The notes: generated by a model not told the origin, from the sequence alone. Shown: positions 35,686 to 51,820, counted from the stretch's first letter. The stretch: DNA of 64,000 nucleotides from Cacajao melanocephalus (GCA_963573385.1 CAUYLG010005252.1:28210-92209), one strand, 5' to 3'. Numbers and translations: made by a program.

Positions 35686-35689
35686 TTTC

Positions 35690-36400
35690 TTAAATGTGTT
35701 CCCTTCATTCTTCCTACCCATTGCCACTGCTAATAATTCAGAACTCTCCTCACCTCTCACCTTTGCTGATGTCATTGTCTGGCAGAAATCTGTATCTAAC
35801 GGATCCATCTGACTTGAGGTTCGCTCCTCAACCCCAATCAATTTTCCCCTCTACATCCAACCTCATCATTCGAAAACACAAATGTGACCATGCACCTTCC
35901 CTCCCTGAGAATGTTCAAGGCTCCCCATTAGCAACAGGAAAATCCAAAAGCTTTAGCAGAGCCAGTAAGTATGTGCCCATCTTGCCCAACTCACCTTTTC
36001 AGCCTTACCTTCTATTCATCCTTCTCTTTTGTATCCTTTTCTCCCACCCAAATAAATAGACCTACAACTCTCACCTTCTTCAAACTGTTGAACATTTATA
36101 CTCACACCACTTCCACCCAGCAACTGTTTCTATCTATCCACCACTGGACAGGCCAATAAAAATGCCAGCTCCTCCATGAAACTTTTCGATATTGCTAGGC
36201 AGCTGGCTTTCTTCTGGTCTTTCAAAGACTTTTGCACATATGTCTACTAGTAAAGTAATCATTTGTTTTGTTATTGTTTCCAGTAACTGCCTTCCCCTCT
36301 TGGTTACCCTAGCGAGGTGCTACAGAGGGGAATGATTTGTCTTTGTCTGCTCTGTGCCTAGCAAATCCTAGTAAATGACTGATAAATGCATGAATAAAAC
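35690..36400 (+). repeat. L2 LINE fragment
   Basis: L2-like order: 'catgcaccttccctccctgagaatgttcaaggctccccatta', 'cagctcctccatgaaact', 'gactgataaatgcatgaataaa' near the 3' tip. Diverged over about 700 bp. Confidence 0.55.
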
Positions 36401-36404
36401 AAGT

Positions 36405-39300
36405 CAGGAGTTTAAAACCTGAGAAGAGGACAAAAATATGTGAAGTGAAATACTGAACAATAGCGATTAGTAATGGTTCTGCTCCACCAGTAAAAGAAAT
36501 ATGGGGGAGAACTGAGAAATGTCATCAAGATCTCACGGCTGGTATTTTAGGCAAAAGCTTCTCAAGAGGAGTTATTGGAGTCTTCAAAGGATGAAGAGGA
36601 TTTGAGTCTGAAGACAGAAGATGAAATAGCATTTTGGAAGGCTGGGATGTGAGAGAATAAAGGAAAACAGGAAGACCCAAACCGTGTTTGGAGGCTAAAA
36701 GTAAAATGGGCCCAGAACCATTTTTGGAGACTTAGAGTAAACTAAGTACTCAACAAGAAAGTGTCTGACCCTCTACTCTGCAGAGAGCGCCAAGCTGGAA
36801 GGGGAAAAGTTGACCACCACATTCACCTCTAGAGCCTCTGACACCTCCAGGGGACTCATCTAATGGATGTCAACCATGCCAGGGGCAGGCAGCACTGCTC
36901 CAGCTGTGCTGAGACACCACTGCCCAGAATCAGCTCTTCCAGATGTTGTGTGGAATGCAGAACCGTGGAGAGGTCATCTTTCCAGTCTGAATCTAAGTCA
37001 GAAGTGACTCTTCCCACTAGAAGGGGCCAAAGGGCCCCCTTGCCTTCACTACAACCATAGAATCACACAAAGAGACAGAGAACTCAGGGTAAGGGAACTG
37101 AGAGCAGCACTTTGTTGAGGCTACAGGGGAGGCTAAGCCTGCCTTCCCCAGAAATCAGTGCTTAGCGCCTCCATTGTGACAAAAGCATAAACAAAGTTTA
37201 GTACCTAGTCAGAAGAACTGTGAAGAAAAGTTGGCACTCCAGAGCAGTCCACACGAGAAGAGTGGATAGTCAGAGAAGACCCTGACTGCACTAGCACAGA
37301 GACCACAGCCATGGCCACACCAGCTCCTTGGAGGAGGGATGGGTGATTGGTGCCACAGCCTGCTTTGGTGTTTGTGGTCTGTTGCATATAAGTTGATGGA
37401 AAGTGCATAGAGATCTCCAGACAGGTCAGAGTGCAGATGCTCTCAATAGGCCCTTTGGTTCATCTTAATCGAATCCCAAGACACAGGCCACATGTCAGAA
37501 CCTGCTACTTGTCTGCCAGTATCCACTCTCTCACATGGCTGCCCAGAACAAAGATTGCATTTCCTGCCTTTCAGTGGACCAAGTTCTGGTTGTTGGGCTG
37601 GGAGGGAAAAGGGGGCAACCTGCCTTTAACTCCCCTTCTCCCATCCTGCTGCCTGGACTGTGAACACAATGGGAAGCCATCATGGGCCATGCAGGGAGGG
37701 CAACACTCTAGTGGGGGCAGAAGCAACCACACAGAAGGGGCCTGGGAGTCTAACACGGAGACACCCTGGATTGCTTGAGAGAGAAATAAGCATCTACCCC
37801 TATTTAATTCATTGTTATTTTGAGTTTCTATTATAGCAGCTAGCTCTGTGTTCCCCATCTAAGGACGCCATCTATAAATACTTGGCCCAGGTGGAGCTGG
37901 CCTGACAGTCAGAGCCAAGATTCCAGGGCTCTACATGGAAGTCAGGAAAGAAGCCCCTTATGCCATGTTCTCATAATGAGCCTCAGCTTTTCCTGCATAT
38001 CACTCTACCACAGGGCTTACAGTGCAGTAAATTAAAAGACCTAGGTAAATATCTCTGGATTGATTGAAAGCCTATTCACTCTGAGCCAAGAGAAAGAAAC
38101 CGAAGCTCAACATCTGTCAATTCCCAAAAGAAGAAGCCTCATAAAATTTCTGCACTGGATACTAAGTGCAGGGCTTAGCTATTGCCTAATTCAACTCCTT
38201 CCCTTAATCTGGGAAGATTAGGTGGAAACCCAGGTTTCCTGACTCCCAGTGCAGTGCTCTTTCCAAGATATCTTACTGCCACTTTGAAGGCATTCATAAT
38301 CTGAATGAAGCCTACGAAGCAGCAAAACATGATATGAGACACTGATGTTCTGAGGAAGGCGTTGGGTGGCTATGCCTTCTTACATGTTACATTTGTCCTT
38401 TTTTTTTCAGTTGGCAGCCATGAGCTGTGACCCACATTTACTTAGAAAGGCACATTTTTGTTAAACTGGACTTACTAGGATGGCTGGAAGCAGGCATCCA
38501 AGGAGCACGGTAAGTATCTCTCCCAAATGACCTGTCCTGGAACAGTTACTCACAGTGCGCCTCTGCCTGCTTTTGTGACACCTGCGTTCCTGGCATTTAT
38601 GACAGGCTGAGGAAATAATGAGGAGAGCCCAGAGCTTCCACGTTAGCCAAAAGGAGGAAGCTCTCACTCAGCAGGTGGAAGCTACTCCTGGGGAAATCCT
38701 GGAGGCTCATTGTTCCTGTCAACTGCTACAATGTGCCCATAAATTTCCTTTGACAGGAGACACAGTGTCTGAGGAGCAGAAAGTGATACAAACCAAAAAT
38801 GTAACAGCATTCCTGCCAGAACGCAGGCCTTCTCCATGCATGGCATTAAAGATACAACGAAGAATGCCACGCTCCACACTCTACACCCCATCCCTGCCCA
38901 CTGGGGCTGTCTAAGGTAGTAAGACCCAGAGCCACAGCACAGAGAATGGGCTCTAAAAGTCACTCCAAACTATGAGAAACTACAGAATGACGGAACACTC
39001 GATGCACCACCACCAAAACAGGTGATCTATTTGTTAGCTTGACTCTTCTCTTTCTTTTGTTTTCAATGGCAGACCCAGAACAAGTTAATCTGGGGAGCTC
39101 AGTGTAGAATGAAAATACAGGGCTCCTGTTCAAAATGTATTAAGAATGTCAAGGCTGTCACAGCAGAGCACAAAACCAGGCTCAGAGCCCTTCTCCATGG
39201 GAGACGGTACAAGCTGCACATCCTCAAAGCTAACCCTGGGTAGACTCTACCTTCCGCAGCATTCTCTTTTTATACCAGATAGAATGAATGGTTTATTTAT
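36405..39300. other. Intergenic stretch, mostly unique
   Basis: No gene recognised. 38140-38285 may be a decayed reverse MIR (ggaaacccaggtttcctgactcccagtgcagtgctctttcc). Confidence 0.45.
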
Positions 39301-39306
39301 TAAGTA

Positions 39307-40248
39307 CAGTAAGTCCTCACTTAATGTCACCGACAGGTTCTCAGGAATTGTTGCTTTAAGTAAAACGATGATATAAGGGTATTACAAAATTGGTACAACA
39401 AAACCCACTTTACCATAGGCTAATGGATAGGAACAAGAGTTCCAGCCGGGTGATGTGGCTCATGCCTGTAGTCTCAACACTTTGGGAGGCTGAGGTGGGA
39501 GGATCACTTGAGTCCAGGAGTTTGAGACCAGACTGGGTAACATAAAGAGGCCCTATCTCTACAAACATACAAAAATTAGCTGGATGTAGTCACAGGCACC
39601 TGTAGCCCTAGCTACTCAGGAGGCTGAGGCAGGAGGATCACTTGAGCTCAGAGGTCCAAGCTATGGTTGTGCCACTGCACTCCAGCCTGGGTGACAGGGT
39701 GACACTCTGTCTCAAAAAAAAAAAAAAAAAAAAAAAAGTTCCTTAGGGCATCTTCCTGGTCATGAAAATATTACCAAACCAAAAAACCCCCAAATTTCTA
39801 AATAAAGACCAAAACACTTCTAATACTAAACATTGAAATAAATGTGAGTTTTACATACATTTAAGAAAGATTACCAGAAATGAGATAATTATTTACCCAA
39901 GTATTCTAGTTCCCCTGAAATCAAGTAGCCAGAGCCTATCGTGGCAGCTCAGGGTGCAAGGCAGGACCTAATCCTGGACAGGAGGCCATTCTATCACACA
40001 GGGCACTCACACACACCCCCACACTCACTCATGCTGGGACCATGTAAACACACAAATCCACCTAAGTGCACAGCATTTGGATGTGGGAGGAAACAGGAAT
40101 GGCTGAAGAAAACCCATACAGACGTGGAGAGAATTTGCAAATTCCACCCAGACAGTGGCAGTGGCCCCGGCTGGGCATCGATTTTTTTCTTTCTCATCAT
40201 CATAATGAAATGACGTTGAACAAAATGAATTTATTCAAAGACCTGCTG
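39307..40248. mobile_element. Tigger-like DNA transposon split by Alu
   Basis: The left end is TA|cagtaagtcctcactt (39305-39322) and the right end is caaagacctgctg|TA (to 40250). The two tips are imperfect inverted repeats (cagtaagtcct versus cagcaggtctt) and both are flanked by TA, the target duplication of mariner/Tigger elements. Internal text continues across the Alu at 39445-39737. No transposase frame recognised, so it is probably a non-autonomous derivative. Confidence 0.65.
39445..39737 (+). mobile_element. Alu SINE, full length
   Basis: From gccgggtgatgtggctcatgcc to a poly(A) tail of about 24 A ending at 39737. A short duplication (agttcc) lies on both sides. Inserted inside the Tigger-like element. 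Confidence 0.95.
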
Positions 40249-40257
40249 TACTTTCAA

Positions 40258-40878
<621 letters not shown>

Positions 40879-40894
40879 ACTCTACCTCTGTGTT

Positions 40895-41060
40895 TAAACA
40901 CCTGTAGCAAATCCTGACTCCTCTGCCTATAGCCTGGGTGACCCTGAACAAGTTATTTAAGCTCTCTGAGCCTCAGCTTCCTCAACTGTAAGATAGAAAT
41001 GACAACATAAAAAATGATCTATGCAAAGCTATTTGCAGTTGGTTATTGTCAACTATCGTT
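40895..41060 (+). repeat. MIR SINE
   Basis: Forward MIR: 'tgggtgaccctgaacaagttatttaagctctctgagcctcagcttcctcaactgtaagatagaaatgac' at 40935-41003. Confidence 0.7.
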
Positions 41061-41799
41061 ATTACCTAGTAAAAAGGCAGTTGTTAAGAAATGTACTATG
41101 TGATACTCAGTGATTAGGAAGCATTTGTGAACTCAGCATCTAGAAATAATTTTACCACTAGGGAAAAATAGCTGACATGTGGCTATTTTCCTATTTACCC
41201 TAGAAACTATTTTATGAAAGACTTGTCATGTATGGCCCCAAGAAGTCAGTTCCTGGTCACTGAGCAGAAGTTACCGGTAGGCAAATATGGGTTCCATACA
41301 GGGAAGAACTTTCTAATACACCATCTGTTGAGAGGATCTAATGAGTTCCCCACGGCCAAGGGCATTCAAGGAGGCTAAACCACCACCTTGTCAAGATGCG
41401 GAGCAAATTTATGTATTAGGCAGATGGCATTCCAATTCTCCTCCACTCCTGAGTGTCTATGGATTTGGTGCAATTGCAGTGCTTCTATTCTGTAGCTATG
41501 ATGTCTAATTTTATTCCTCCATGGCCCTCCACCAAATCAGCCCTTCTGTCTTCCCTTCTTTCCTGCCCAACCATTTTGTTGTAGCCAAGTGTACTTATAG
41601 TCCCAGGAAGCTTTACAGCATCTAGAGTTCTCCTTTTCTGCTGTCTCTTCTGCTGCCTTACGTAGTCCACCTTCTCCCATTCCATGGCATGCTCTATTTT
41701 TATTCCTTCATTCTTGTTATATGCATGTAGGCTTACTTCAGGAAACCTGTGCTGACTACGTGACATGAGAGGGGAGGAACCAGAGCTAAGGGTGCAAGA

Positions 41800-42030
41800 C
41801 ACAGGTTTGGAGACAAACAGCCCTAGGCACCCAAACCAGCTCTCTCAGATACCAAGGGTGACACTGGACAACTTAGTCAATCGCCCTGACCCTCAGTATT
41901 GTGTCTGAAAAATCTAGAAAATAGTAGCACCCACTTCACAGAGTGTTTCTGAAGTTTCGATGATCTAATACAAGCGAGGTTCTCCACATGGTATCTGGCA
42001 CGTAAGTAGTCCCCAGTGAAAATTACCAGT
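41800..42030 (+). repeat. MIR SINE
   Basis: Forward MIR: 'caatcgccctgaccctcagtattgtgtctgaaaaatctagaaaatag' and 'gttctccacatggtatctggcacgtaagtagtcc'. Diverged. Confidence 0.55.
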
Positions 42031-42097
42031 TATTACTGCTGTAAGCCAAAGGGCATTTGGTAATGGCATCATATTCCTGCCTCCTTCAGTTACCAAG

Positions 42098-42182
42098 AGA
42101 AGTGTGTGTATGCATGTGTGTGTATGTGAGAGAGGGAAAGAGAGACACAGGAGATACACACTCTCAGAGAGAGAGAAAAAGT
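42098..42182 (+). repeat. (TG)n then (GA)n simple repeat
   Basis: gtgtgtgtatgcatgtgtgtgtatgtgagagagggaaagagagac, a compound microsatellite-like patch. Confidence 0.7.
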
Positions 42183-42550
42183 CTTCTGAAAGAATTGTAT
42201 ACCTTTCCACGTTTGTCTTTAACACTGTTTTAAAGCTCACCCTCCATATTCATGGTGCAATGCCGCATAGGAGGAAACATAAAGAGAAATTTAACAAATG
42301 GTTCCTCCCTGCAGAACGTTTTAAAACATGAGAAATAAAAACATAAAACCATCTACCACTGATATCTTAAGGATTCCATGAAGTGGTAAATATTAGATAC
42401 TTGTAGGTACATATTTCATATTAAAAACACAACATATTATGGACACTAAAAACTAAATCAATCTGTGAGCAAATCAAATGACTGCTATAGTTAACAATAT
42501 CCCCTCACAAAAACACCATGTTACAGTAGAAGCCATCCGGATTCCATTTC

Positions 42551-42866
42551 CCTCCCTCCCTTCCTTTCTTCCTTCCTTCTTTTTATTTTAGAGACGGGGT
42601 CTTGCTTTGTGGGCTAGGCTAGAGTGCAGTGGCACGATTACTGCTCACTGCAGCCTTGAACTCCTGGGCTCAAGTGATCTGCCTCAGCCTCCTGAGTGGC
42701 TGGGACTACAGACATGTGTCACCACATCCAGCTACATTTTTTTTTTTTTGTAGTGATAGGATCTCACTATGCTGCCCAGGCTGGTCTTGAACCTCTGGGC
42801 TGAAATGATCCTCCCACCTCAACTTCCCAGTGCTGGGATTACAGGTGCGACCCACTGTGCCCAGCC
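42551..42866 (-). mobile_element. Alu SINE, old (AluJ-like)
   Basis: Reverse orientation with a pyrimidine-rich degenerated tail (42551-42590), gagacggggtcttgctt and ending ...gtgcccagcc at 42866. Target duplication attccatttc at 42541-42550 and 42871-42880. Confidence 0.92.
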
Positions 42867-43989
42867 CCAGATTCCATTTCTGATCCTCAATCAGCTCAGT
42901 GTCTGCTTTTTCCTTTGCCCTGCCGACCTATCAAACCATAAACTCACAGAGTTCAGAGCCAAAGATGTAACTCAGGGGGTCACCCAGTTTGGCTTCTCTT
43001 TTTTCCCCTTTAACAGCAGCCATCAGAATCCCATCTGTCAAGGGAGAGTGACACATTTTACTCCCTCATTAGTTAATGTTTAGGGGAGGGTTAATTTTTT
43101 TTTTTTAATTAAAACCTTGGGACCACTTCTTTAGCTGGTTCAGTTGATTTGCATGATTGTAGGAGAGCTAGGTTAGAAAAGAAAACCCAATGTCATGATA
43201 AGGGAAAAGCCCTAGCTTCTGTTTCATCACGATAGTTCTACTCACATGTAGATTTTGAGCACAGCACTATATTTTTATCATCAGATTTACTGTATATTAA
43301 GTCAAGTTCCCCGTCCCCGCTAGATACTGGTCAACTAAATTGAGTTTTCTTCCGAAATTAGTTGAGTCATGCCTATTAAGATAGAGGGCCTGAATGAGCT
43401 CTGTCCCTTCAGTTGCTGCCCTGTGCAATGCCCACACTTGGCTCCATCTCAGCTGATGGAGGAAGTGCTCATCCACAGCCATAACCTTCGGCTTTCCTTG
43501 CTCCGTTGCTTTCATCCTGACTGTCTCTCAACATTCTAGCTTCCCCTGTCCTAGCCGTGGTGTAGGCTAGGAGCCTACTGGAGCCAGCCTGGACTAGTTT
43601 GTAAGAGAAGGTTGTTAAATTTTCAGAAATTTTGCCAGCTGATTGTTAAATGTGGCCAGTATAAAAACTAAATTATGTAAACTTACAGTTAAATAAAATA
43701 TATTAGAAACAAAGAGAATAAATACTCAAAAACTCCTTTCTTTCTAATTATTTTACACATTTTACCATTCCCTTTGCTCTCAAGGTTGCTTATCATACAC
43801 CTTAGCCTACGCTATCTGCATGGTACAAATAGCACACAATAGTAAACCACTGCACATCTCTCCCTAACTCCACATGCAGCAGCCTTTACATTGAGATTCT
43901 GAAATCAAATCATCGTGAGAGTATTTACAACAGGGAGGTCAGCAAACGGGACACACCCCAGGCTTGATTTATTGTTCTGTTAATTGTTT

Positions 43990-44150
43990 AGACCATGGGT
44001 CTGCAAACTCTGGCCTGTGGCCTGTTTGTCTATGTCCCTTGAGCTAAGAATGGTTTTTGTATTTTCAAAGGTTGTAAAAAAAAATTCAACCTCCCACTGG
44101 GTAGACACAATACTATTGTGTTGAGTCCACGTAGAAGGCAAGCAATGATT
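43990..44150 (+). repeat. Ancient DNA-transposon-like repeat fragment
   Basis: 'gaccatgggtctgcaaactctggcctgtggcctgtttg...gagctaagaatggtttttgtattttcaaaggttgtaaaa' is a widespread mammalian repeat whose copies begin 'ggcaaactatggcccg'. I do not name the subfamily. A reverse relative lies at 50100-50297. Confidence 0.5.
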
Positions 44151-44839
44151 TTTCTAATTTGTGGTGCTACTGCCTTCAAGCCAAAATGGGAGCCTCTAGC
44201 TGGACTCCTCTTGCCTCTTCTGCCTCCTTTCTAATTGCGATGAGTCTGGCATGAGGACTCAGGGACAGCTGACTCTGCTGAAAGTACGAGGCAAATGGAC
44301 TCCAGTCCTCTCACCGCCACAGTCATACGAGCTCCACAGAACTAATGATAGTAAAAATATGTTTTTATCAGTAGAGGCATTAGATCAGGAAAAAAACAAA
44401 AAACACAAAAGCTACATTGGCTGAAACCATCCTTACATCGCTCTGTTTAGTGGGTATCTGGCAATTATCCAGGTCACTGGATTCATGTAGGTAGCCAGAC
44501 CACCTCTTCTCCCCTCACCCCCTGTGAAAAATTCTGTCTGGGAGCTTAATGATCTACACTGCCAAAATTAACGGGATCACTGTAAAAGCTAACTGAGTTC
44601 TTTTATTTTTTTAAGGGTGATCATTCATCTCTGTATCCTTCTGAAACCCACAAACGCTCGAGAGTTCTTGAAGGAGCTGTCCCCATTTACAGCCAAGCTA
44701 GTAAGTACTAACTGAATTCTTTCAATGATTACTAACAAGGCCACAATTACATTTCAAAGCTGAAAACCAGCAGAAGCAGAACATTTTAGTTCCTCTTATT
44801 CTCTTTTTCTCCCCCGGGTGCCGGGGTTTCTGCTGCTAC

Positions 44840-45400
<561 letters not shown>

Positions 45401-45417
45401 AACGGAAGCTTCTAAAC

Positions 45418-45580
45418 CAGTGCTTCCCAAACTTGGAGCTGTGTTATAACTACCTGGGAGTTTTAAAAAAACTCAATACCCAGGCCACATCCCACATCAA
45501 TTAAATCAGAATGTCAGTGGGTGAAGCCAGTGCCTGGCACCTTAGGTAATACCAAAACTATATTAGGATTTTGGTCACCT
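45418..45580 (+). repeat. MER5-like hAT MITE
   Basis: 'ccagtgcttcccaaacttggagctgtgttataactacctgggagttttaaaa...aattaaatcagaatgtcagtgggtgaagcc' follows the general MER5-type pattern. Confidence 0.55.
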
Positions 45581-45622
45581 AGATTGCTTGGTAGATCAGG
45601 CACTGTTCTCGGAAATGTTTTA

Positions 45623-46140
<518 letters not shown>

Positions 46141-46329
46141 CAGGCAGGAGACACTGAACTAAGAAATGAAGTCATTCATGTCTTTTTAAATAAAGGGAAT
46201 TATTTTAAAGATGGAGCACCCCATTTCCCACTGAAGTGACCATCATAAGCCTTGATAAATTCTCATGGTAGAAAGAGCACTGCCTGGACATCGGAGACCT
46301 GAAGTCTAGTCCTGTTCTGTCACTACCAA

Positions 46330-48005
<1,676 letters not shown>

Positions 48006-48009
48006 AATT

Positions 48010-48195
48010 TTCACACTCACCCCACTTTATTTTGATTACTTGTTTATGTGTCTGTTTTCCCAGTCAGACTCTAAGCTCTAGGAGGGTAGGGAACATGCCT
48101 GTCTTGTTCACTGCAATATTCCTAGCTCCCAGCCCAATGTCTGTCTCATGCTAACAGCTTAATAAATATTCATCGAATGGACAAGTGAATTTAAT
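48010..48195 (+). repeat. L2 LINE 3' end
   Basis: 'cagtcagactctaagctctaggagggtagggaacatgcctgtcttgttcactgc...cttaataaatattcatcgaatggac' is a clear L2 terminus. Confidence 0.75.
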
Positions 48196-48199
48196 ATGT

Positions 48200-49295
48200 A
48201 AAAGTTATCTCATAACTGAACGAGCAATACTTGCTACCTACTTCATGGGGAAGTGCTGAGCCACGAGTTGCTATGCTGATTGTAAGAACCCTCCCGTTAT
48301 AGACTAAACACTGGCTTATTTGGGTTAAAAAAAAAAAAAGATGCCTATTTTTCCGACAGTTTGTTATTTTCTCCTAAAGTCCATATAACTTTTTAATAAA
48401 AGTGAACAAAACCAAACAGTGGTTTCAGTGTTTGGGGTTGTTTATAAATACACTAACACTAAAGACCTGCGGAGTCAGCCCTGTTGACAGCTCAGGCCTG
48501 GCTGCCTGCAGCCCTGCTCACTGCTCCTAGGAGTCTCCATAGCAGCGCGGGGTAGGTCAAAGCACTGGGAGAGGGCTGTTTATTACCAACAGGAAATGTG
48601 GAAAACACCCTGCCCTTTAATCTTCAAATTACCTCAAGGAAAACAGAAAACAATGTTATCATCAGGCATTATCCACAGAGAAAACAGAGCCCTCTGTGGA
48701 TGCTCAAACCCTGCTTTTAAAGCCTCACATTTTATGATTACATCAAAACACTTAAAGTGTTTCAAAGTGCTCTTTCAGCAATACTCACAACAAGCACAAA
48801 AATAAATGTTATAACATTATCTCCTTATTAGAGATAAGAAAAACTGGTCTGGATTCTACATAATTTCTTCCATGACCACAGAAATGGGTGAGAACCTACA
48901 GATGCTGCCTCCCAGCCCACAAGGCTGGTGCCACTGCCCCCTGCCTTACCTCCAAAGACAGACACTACAAGTCCTTAAACAACCAAGATTCCTGCAGCAA
49001 TATCGGAGTGGAGATCTGTATCTGTGGTTTTTGCATCACGCCCCTGGTCCCAAGATCCCCAACGACATCACAGAAATAAATTAGCGGCCTGGCAATGGCA
49101 TAGGGTAAAAATTAAAAATCAACACCATTAGTAAACCAAAAAACATGGGGAGCAGTAATTCTTTGCTTTACATTAGTACATTTTGTTTTAAGTGCCTTTA
49201 GAAATGATCAAGTACTAATTTTTGTTCTGGAGGTAAGTATGACTCTTTTGTGCAGGATGTACATCTTGCTGTTCTCAGGAGCAAGGGCCAATGAC
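48200..49295. other. Intergenic stretch, nothing recognised
   Basis: No gene or clear repeat family. A poly(A) of 13 at 48328-48340. Confidence 0.5.
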
Positions 49296-49299
49296 TGAG

Positions 49300-49550
49300 C
49301 ATTCATGGAGACCTATCTTCGCACCAGGCAGGCACTTTATACTCTAAACACGTCACAGGCATTATATTATCTAGTTACCACAATAAGCCTAGCAGGTTGC
49401 CGTTATTATTGTCTCTATTTTATAGATGCAGAAACTGAGATACAGAGCTTTAGAGTCCCCTCAACGTTACACAGCTAGAGGGAGATTGAGACTTGAGGTT
49501 CTTAGACTGCAGAGCTCATGCCTGCGATCATTTTGCTGTATTGTCTCTGA
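49300..49550 (-). repeat. MIR SINE
   Basis: Reverse MIR: 'caccaggcaggcactttatactctaaacacgtcacaggcattatattatctag', 'ctctattttatagatgcagaaactgagatacagagc' (49413-49448), 'cagctagagggagattgagacttgagg'. Confidence 0.7.
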
Positions 49551-49849
49551 AGGAGAAAGACATTCGGCCACTAAGACTAGATTTAATTTTCTGTACTGTA
49601 GGGAGATTGAAGGAATCCCAAATCCCAGAAAAATCCATCAGCTAAAGTCACTCAGAAATATTTCTGGTCATTTAGGTGTCCTCTAAGCACAAGGCCAAAA
49701 ATAACAGTGAGTTAAGTGACACTGGAGTAGAAATACAGGTCACATCCAATTACAATGGATCTCAAGGGAGCATCCCAGCTCTTATTGTGTCCTGGAACTT
49801 TTTTACATTAAATATTGCTTTCCCCAACTACTAGAGGTCTCACTGATCC

Positions 49850-50090
49850 GCCGTCCTTTTCTCCAAGTTCTGGTACTTGCCTGTACATCACAGCTTAAAA
49901 CTTGATGATATATTATCTTTTACTGTTCACTATTTTTTCATGTGTGCTAGTCTTTGTCTCCTCAACTATATTTTAAATTCCTTGAGAATAGAAACTGGGC
50001 TTCCAATCTATTGTGTATTTACAATGTGCATGAACTGGGTGCCTATTAAGCATGTAGAAAGTCCTCAATATAACTTATGTATTGATTTGT
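49850..50090 (+). repeat. L2-like fragment
   Basis: 'gtgctagtctttgtctcctcaactatattttaaattccttgagaatagaaactgggc...gaaagtcctcaatataacttatg'. Weak L2 3' similarity. Confidence 0.4.
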
Positions 50091-50099
50091 TTAAATAAT

Positions 50100-50297
50100 A
50101 TGGGCCAAAAACCTTTTTCTGTAAAGGACTAGATAGCAAATATTTTAGACTTTGCAGAACACATGATCTCTGTTGCAACTACTCAACTCTGCTGTTACAG
50201 GGTGCAAACAATTCAATGAGTATGGCTGTAGCCTAATAAAACTTTATTTACACAACAGGCAGAGGGCCAGATTTAGCCTGAGGGCTTTGTCAACCCA
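50100..50297 (-). repeat. Ancient DNA-transposon-like repeat, target of the KRT18 insertion
   Basis: 'ttctgtaaaggactagatagcaaatattttagactttgcagaacac...gttgcaactactcaactctgctgtt...cctaataaaactttatttacacaacaggcagagggcc' is the reverse form of the same repeat type as 43990-44150. The keratin retrocopy landed near its end. Confidence 0.65.
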
Positions 50298-50705
50298 CCT
50301 GAGGGAGGTGGAGGTCCACTACACCCTGCAGATGGAGCAGCTCAACGGGATCCTGCTGCACCTGGGGTCAAAGCTGGCACAGACCTGGGCAGAGGGACAG
50401 CGCCAGGCCCAGAAGTACGTGGCCCTGCTGAACATCAAGGTCAAGCTGGAGCCTGAGATCGCCACCTACTGCCACCTGCTGGAAGATGGCAAGGACTTCA
50501 ATCTTGGTGACGCCCTGGACAGCAGCAACTCCACGCAAACCATCCAAAAGACCGCCACCTGCCAGATAGTGGACGTCAAAGTGGTGTCTGAGACCAATGA
50601 CACCAAAGTTCTGAGACAATAGGCCAGCAGAAGCAAGCAGGGGACCCTTTGGGGAGCAGGAGGCCAATAAAAAGTTCAGAGGTCAAAAAAAAATTTGTCA
50701 ACCCA
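50286..50705. repeat. Target-site duplication of the KRT18 retrocopy
   Basis: tttgtcaaccca at 50286-50297 and again at 50694-50705, identical over 12 bp, immediately flanking the retrocopy and its poly(A). This is the hallmark of L1-mediated retroposition. Confidence 0.9.
50298..50693 (+). pseudogene. KRT18 processed pseudogene, 5'-truncated
   Basis: The retrocopy starts inside the coding region and runs through the end of keratin 18: end of coil 2B (REVEVHYTLQMEQLNGILLH; NIKVKLEPEIATY), tail (DALDSSNSTQTIQK; VVSETNDTKVLRQ), a stop at 50620-50622, a 3' UTR with AATAAA at 50666-50671 and nine A. It lacks the head, coils 1A-2A, and all introns. The frame is open for about 108 codons with no frameshift, but key residues are changed: the helix-termination motif TYRRLLEDGE reads TYCHLLEDGK, and several Arg codons have become Cys, His, Gln or Trp, typical CpG decay. 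An upstream frame in the host repeat (from 50173) is joined by chance in phase. KRT18 has many such retrocopies; I do not know this one's locus name. Function is unlikely. Confidence 0.95.
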
Positions 50706-50709
50706 ATAT

Positions 50710-51820
50710 AGAATATTTATGATAGGCTTGAGGGACTGGGTAGGGAAATACTCTCAAATCTCAGCATTATAGAGGTAAATACTATACCTCCCCTTCATCC
50801 CTCTACCCTCTAGTCCTTACTATTAGAGTTCTAGCCCCTGACCAAGCCAAGTATTTTTCCAAAGCCTCTCATCTTGGACTTAAGGTTAGTTTAGCACAAT
50901 ATTTAGCAGTTCAATTACTTTTGGGGCTTCATACATCAGTTTAAAAAGAGAAAAGTCAATCACAAAGTGAAAAACTAACATAGTAGGCTGTAAGAACAGT
51001 AAGTAATTACAAAAGTTTTCAAACGCATCCCACCCAGGAGTCTCTGACACTCTTTCCCAACTGCTTCTTACAGACTGCCATGCAAATCATCGCAGGTCAT
51101 TTGAAATACGCATTTCACCTGGATGAGCAATCGACAGAGAGAGCCCATCCACCTTGGCAGGAAGCCACCTTCAGGATGGCAAGGGGAAGCATTCCTTCCT
51201 CCCCACAGCAACAGCTTTCCTTCAGCATGAAGGAAAACAACAAATGAAAGAAGAAAGGCTTTTCAGCCCTTAGCTTTGATTTAACATTAAAAAGTCTAAC
51301 GGGCTGCTTCCCTGACCTAATTTCAGTGCGAGATGTTTCCTTAAACAAATTGTTCAGTATTGTTTCTGGGCTTATCTACTTGTTTGTAAAGATTTGATAT
51401 GCATTTGATGTGAACAGAGGTAGCTTAATAGAGAACCACCGAATCTGTAGCTGGGTAGCACTCTTCTAATTCAATCTCTTTATTCCACAGAGAAGTGACG
51501 TGACTTGCCCAGAACTGTGGGCTCCTTGCTCAAATCAGATAATCATTCAGGTCATCCCTCTATGACCTTAGGGCTATGATAATGAATCAGATAGCACACA
51601 CCAAGTTACTGTGAATGAAAATTTGGTGACAACCCTAAACACTCCTCCATGTCCCACAACAAGGCTCCTTTACGTGAAATCAGCCACATCCAATAACATC
51701 CTCCTCCACGCTGTGACACAGAGCTGCCTGTGTTTTCAGAGGCATGGCAAGCAATGTCTACACAATTTCCATTGTCCTTTCCATGGTACACTGAGAATAA
51801 AACAGATTTGTCTTCTGCAG

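Noticed and set aside
42541..42590. (CCTT)n microsatellite as an independent feature
   Set aside because: It lies between the target duplication and the Alu body, so it is the decayed tail of that Alu.
50173..50297. Upstream extension of the keratin frame as a fusion gene
   Set aside because: This part is an ancient repeat; the in-phase join is a by-product of where the retrocopy landed, with no promoter or transcript evidence.
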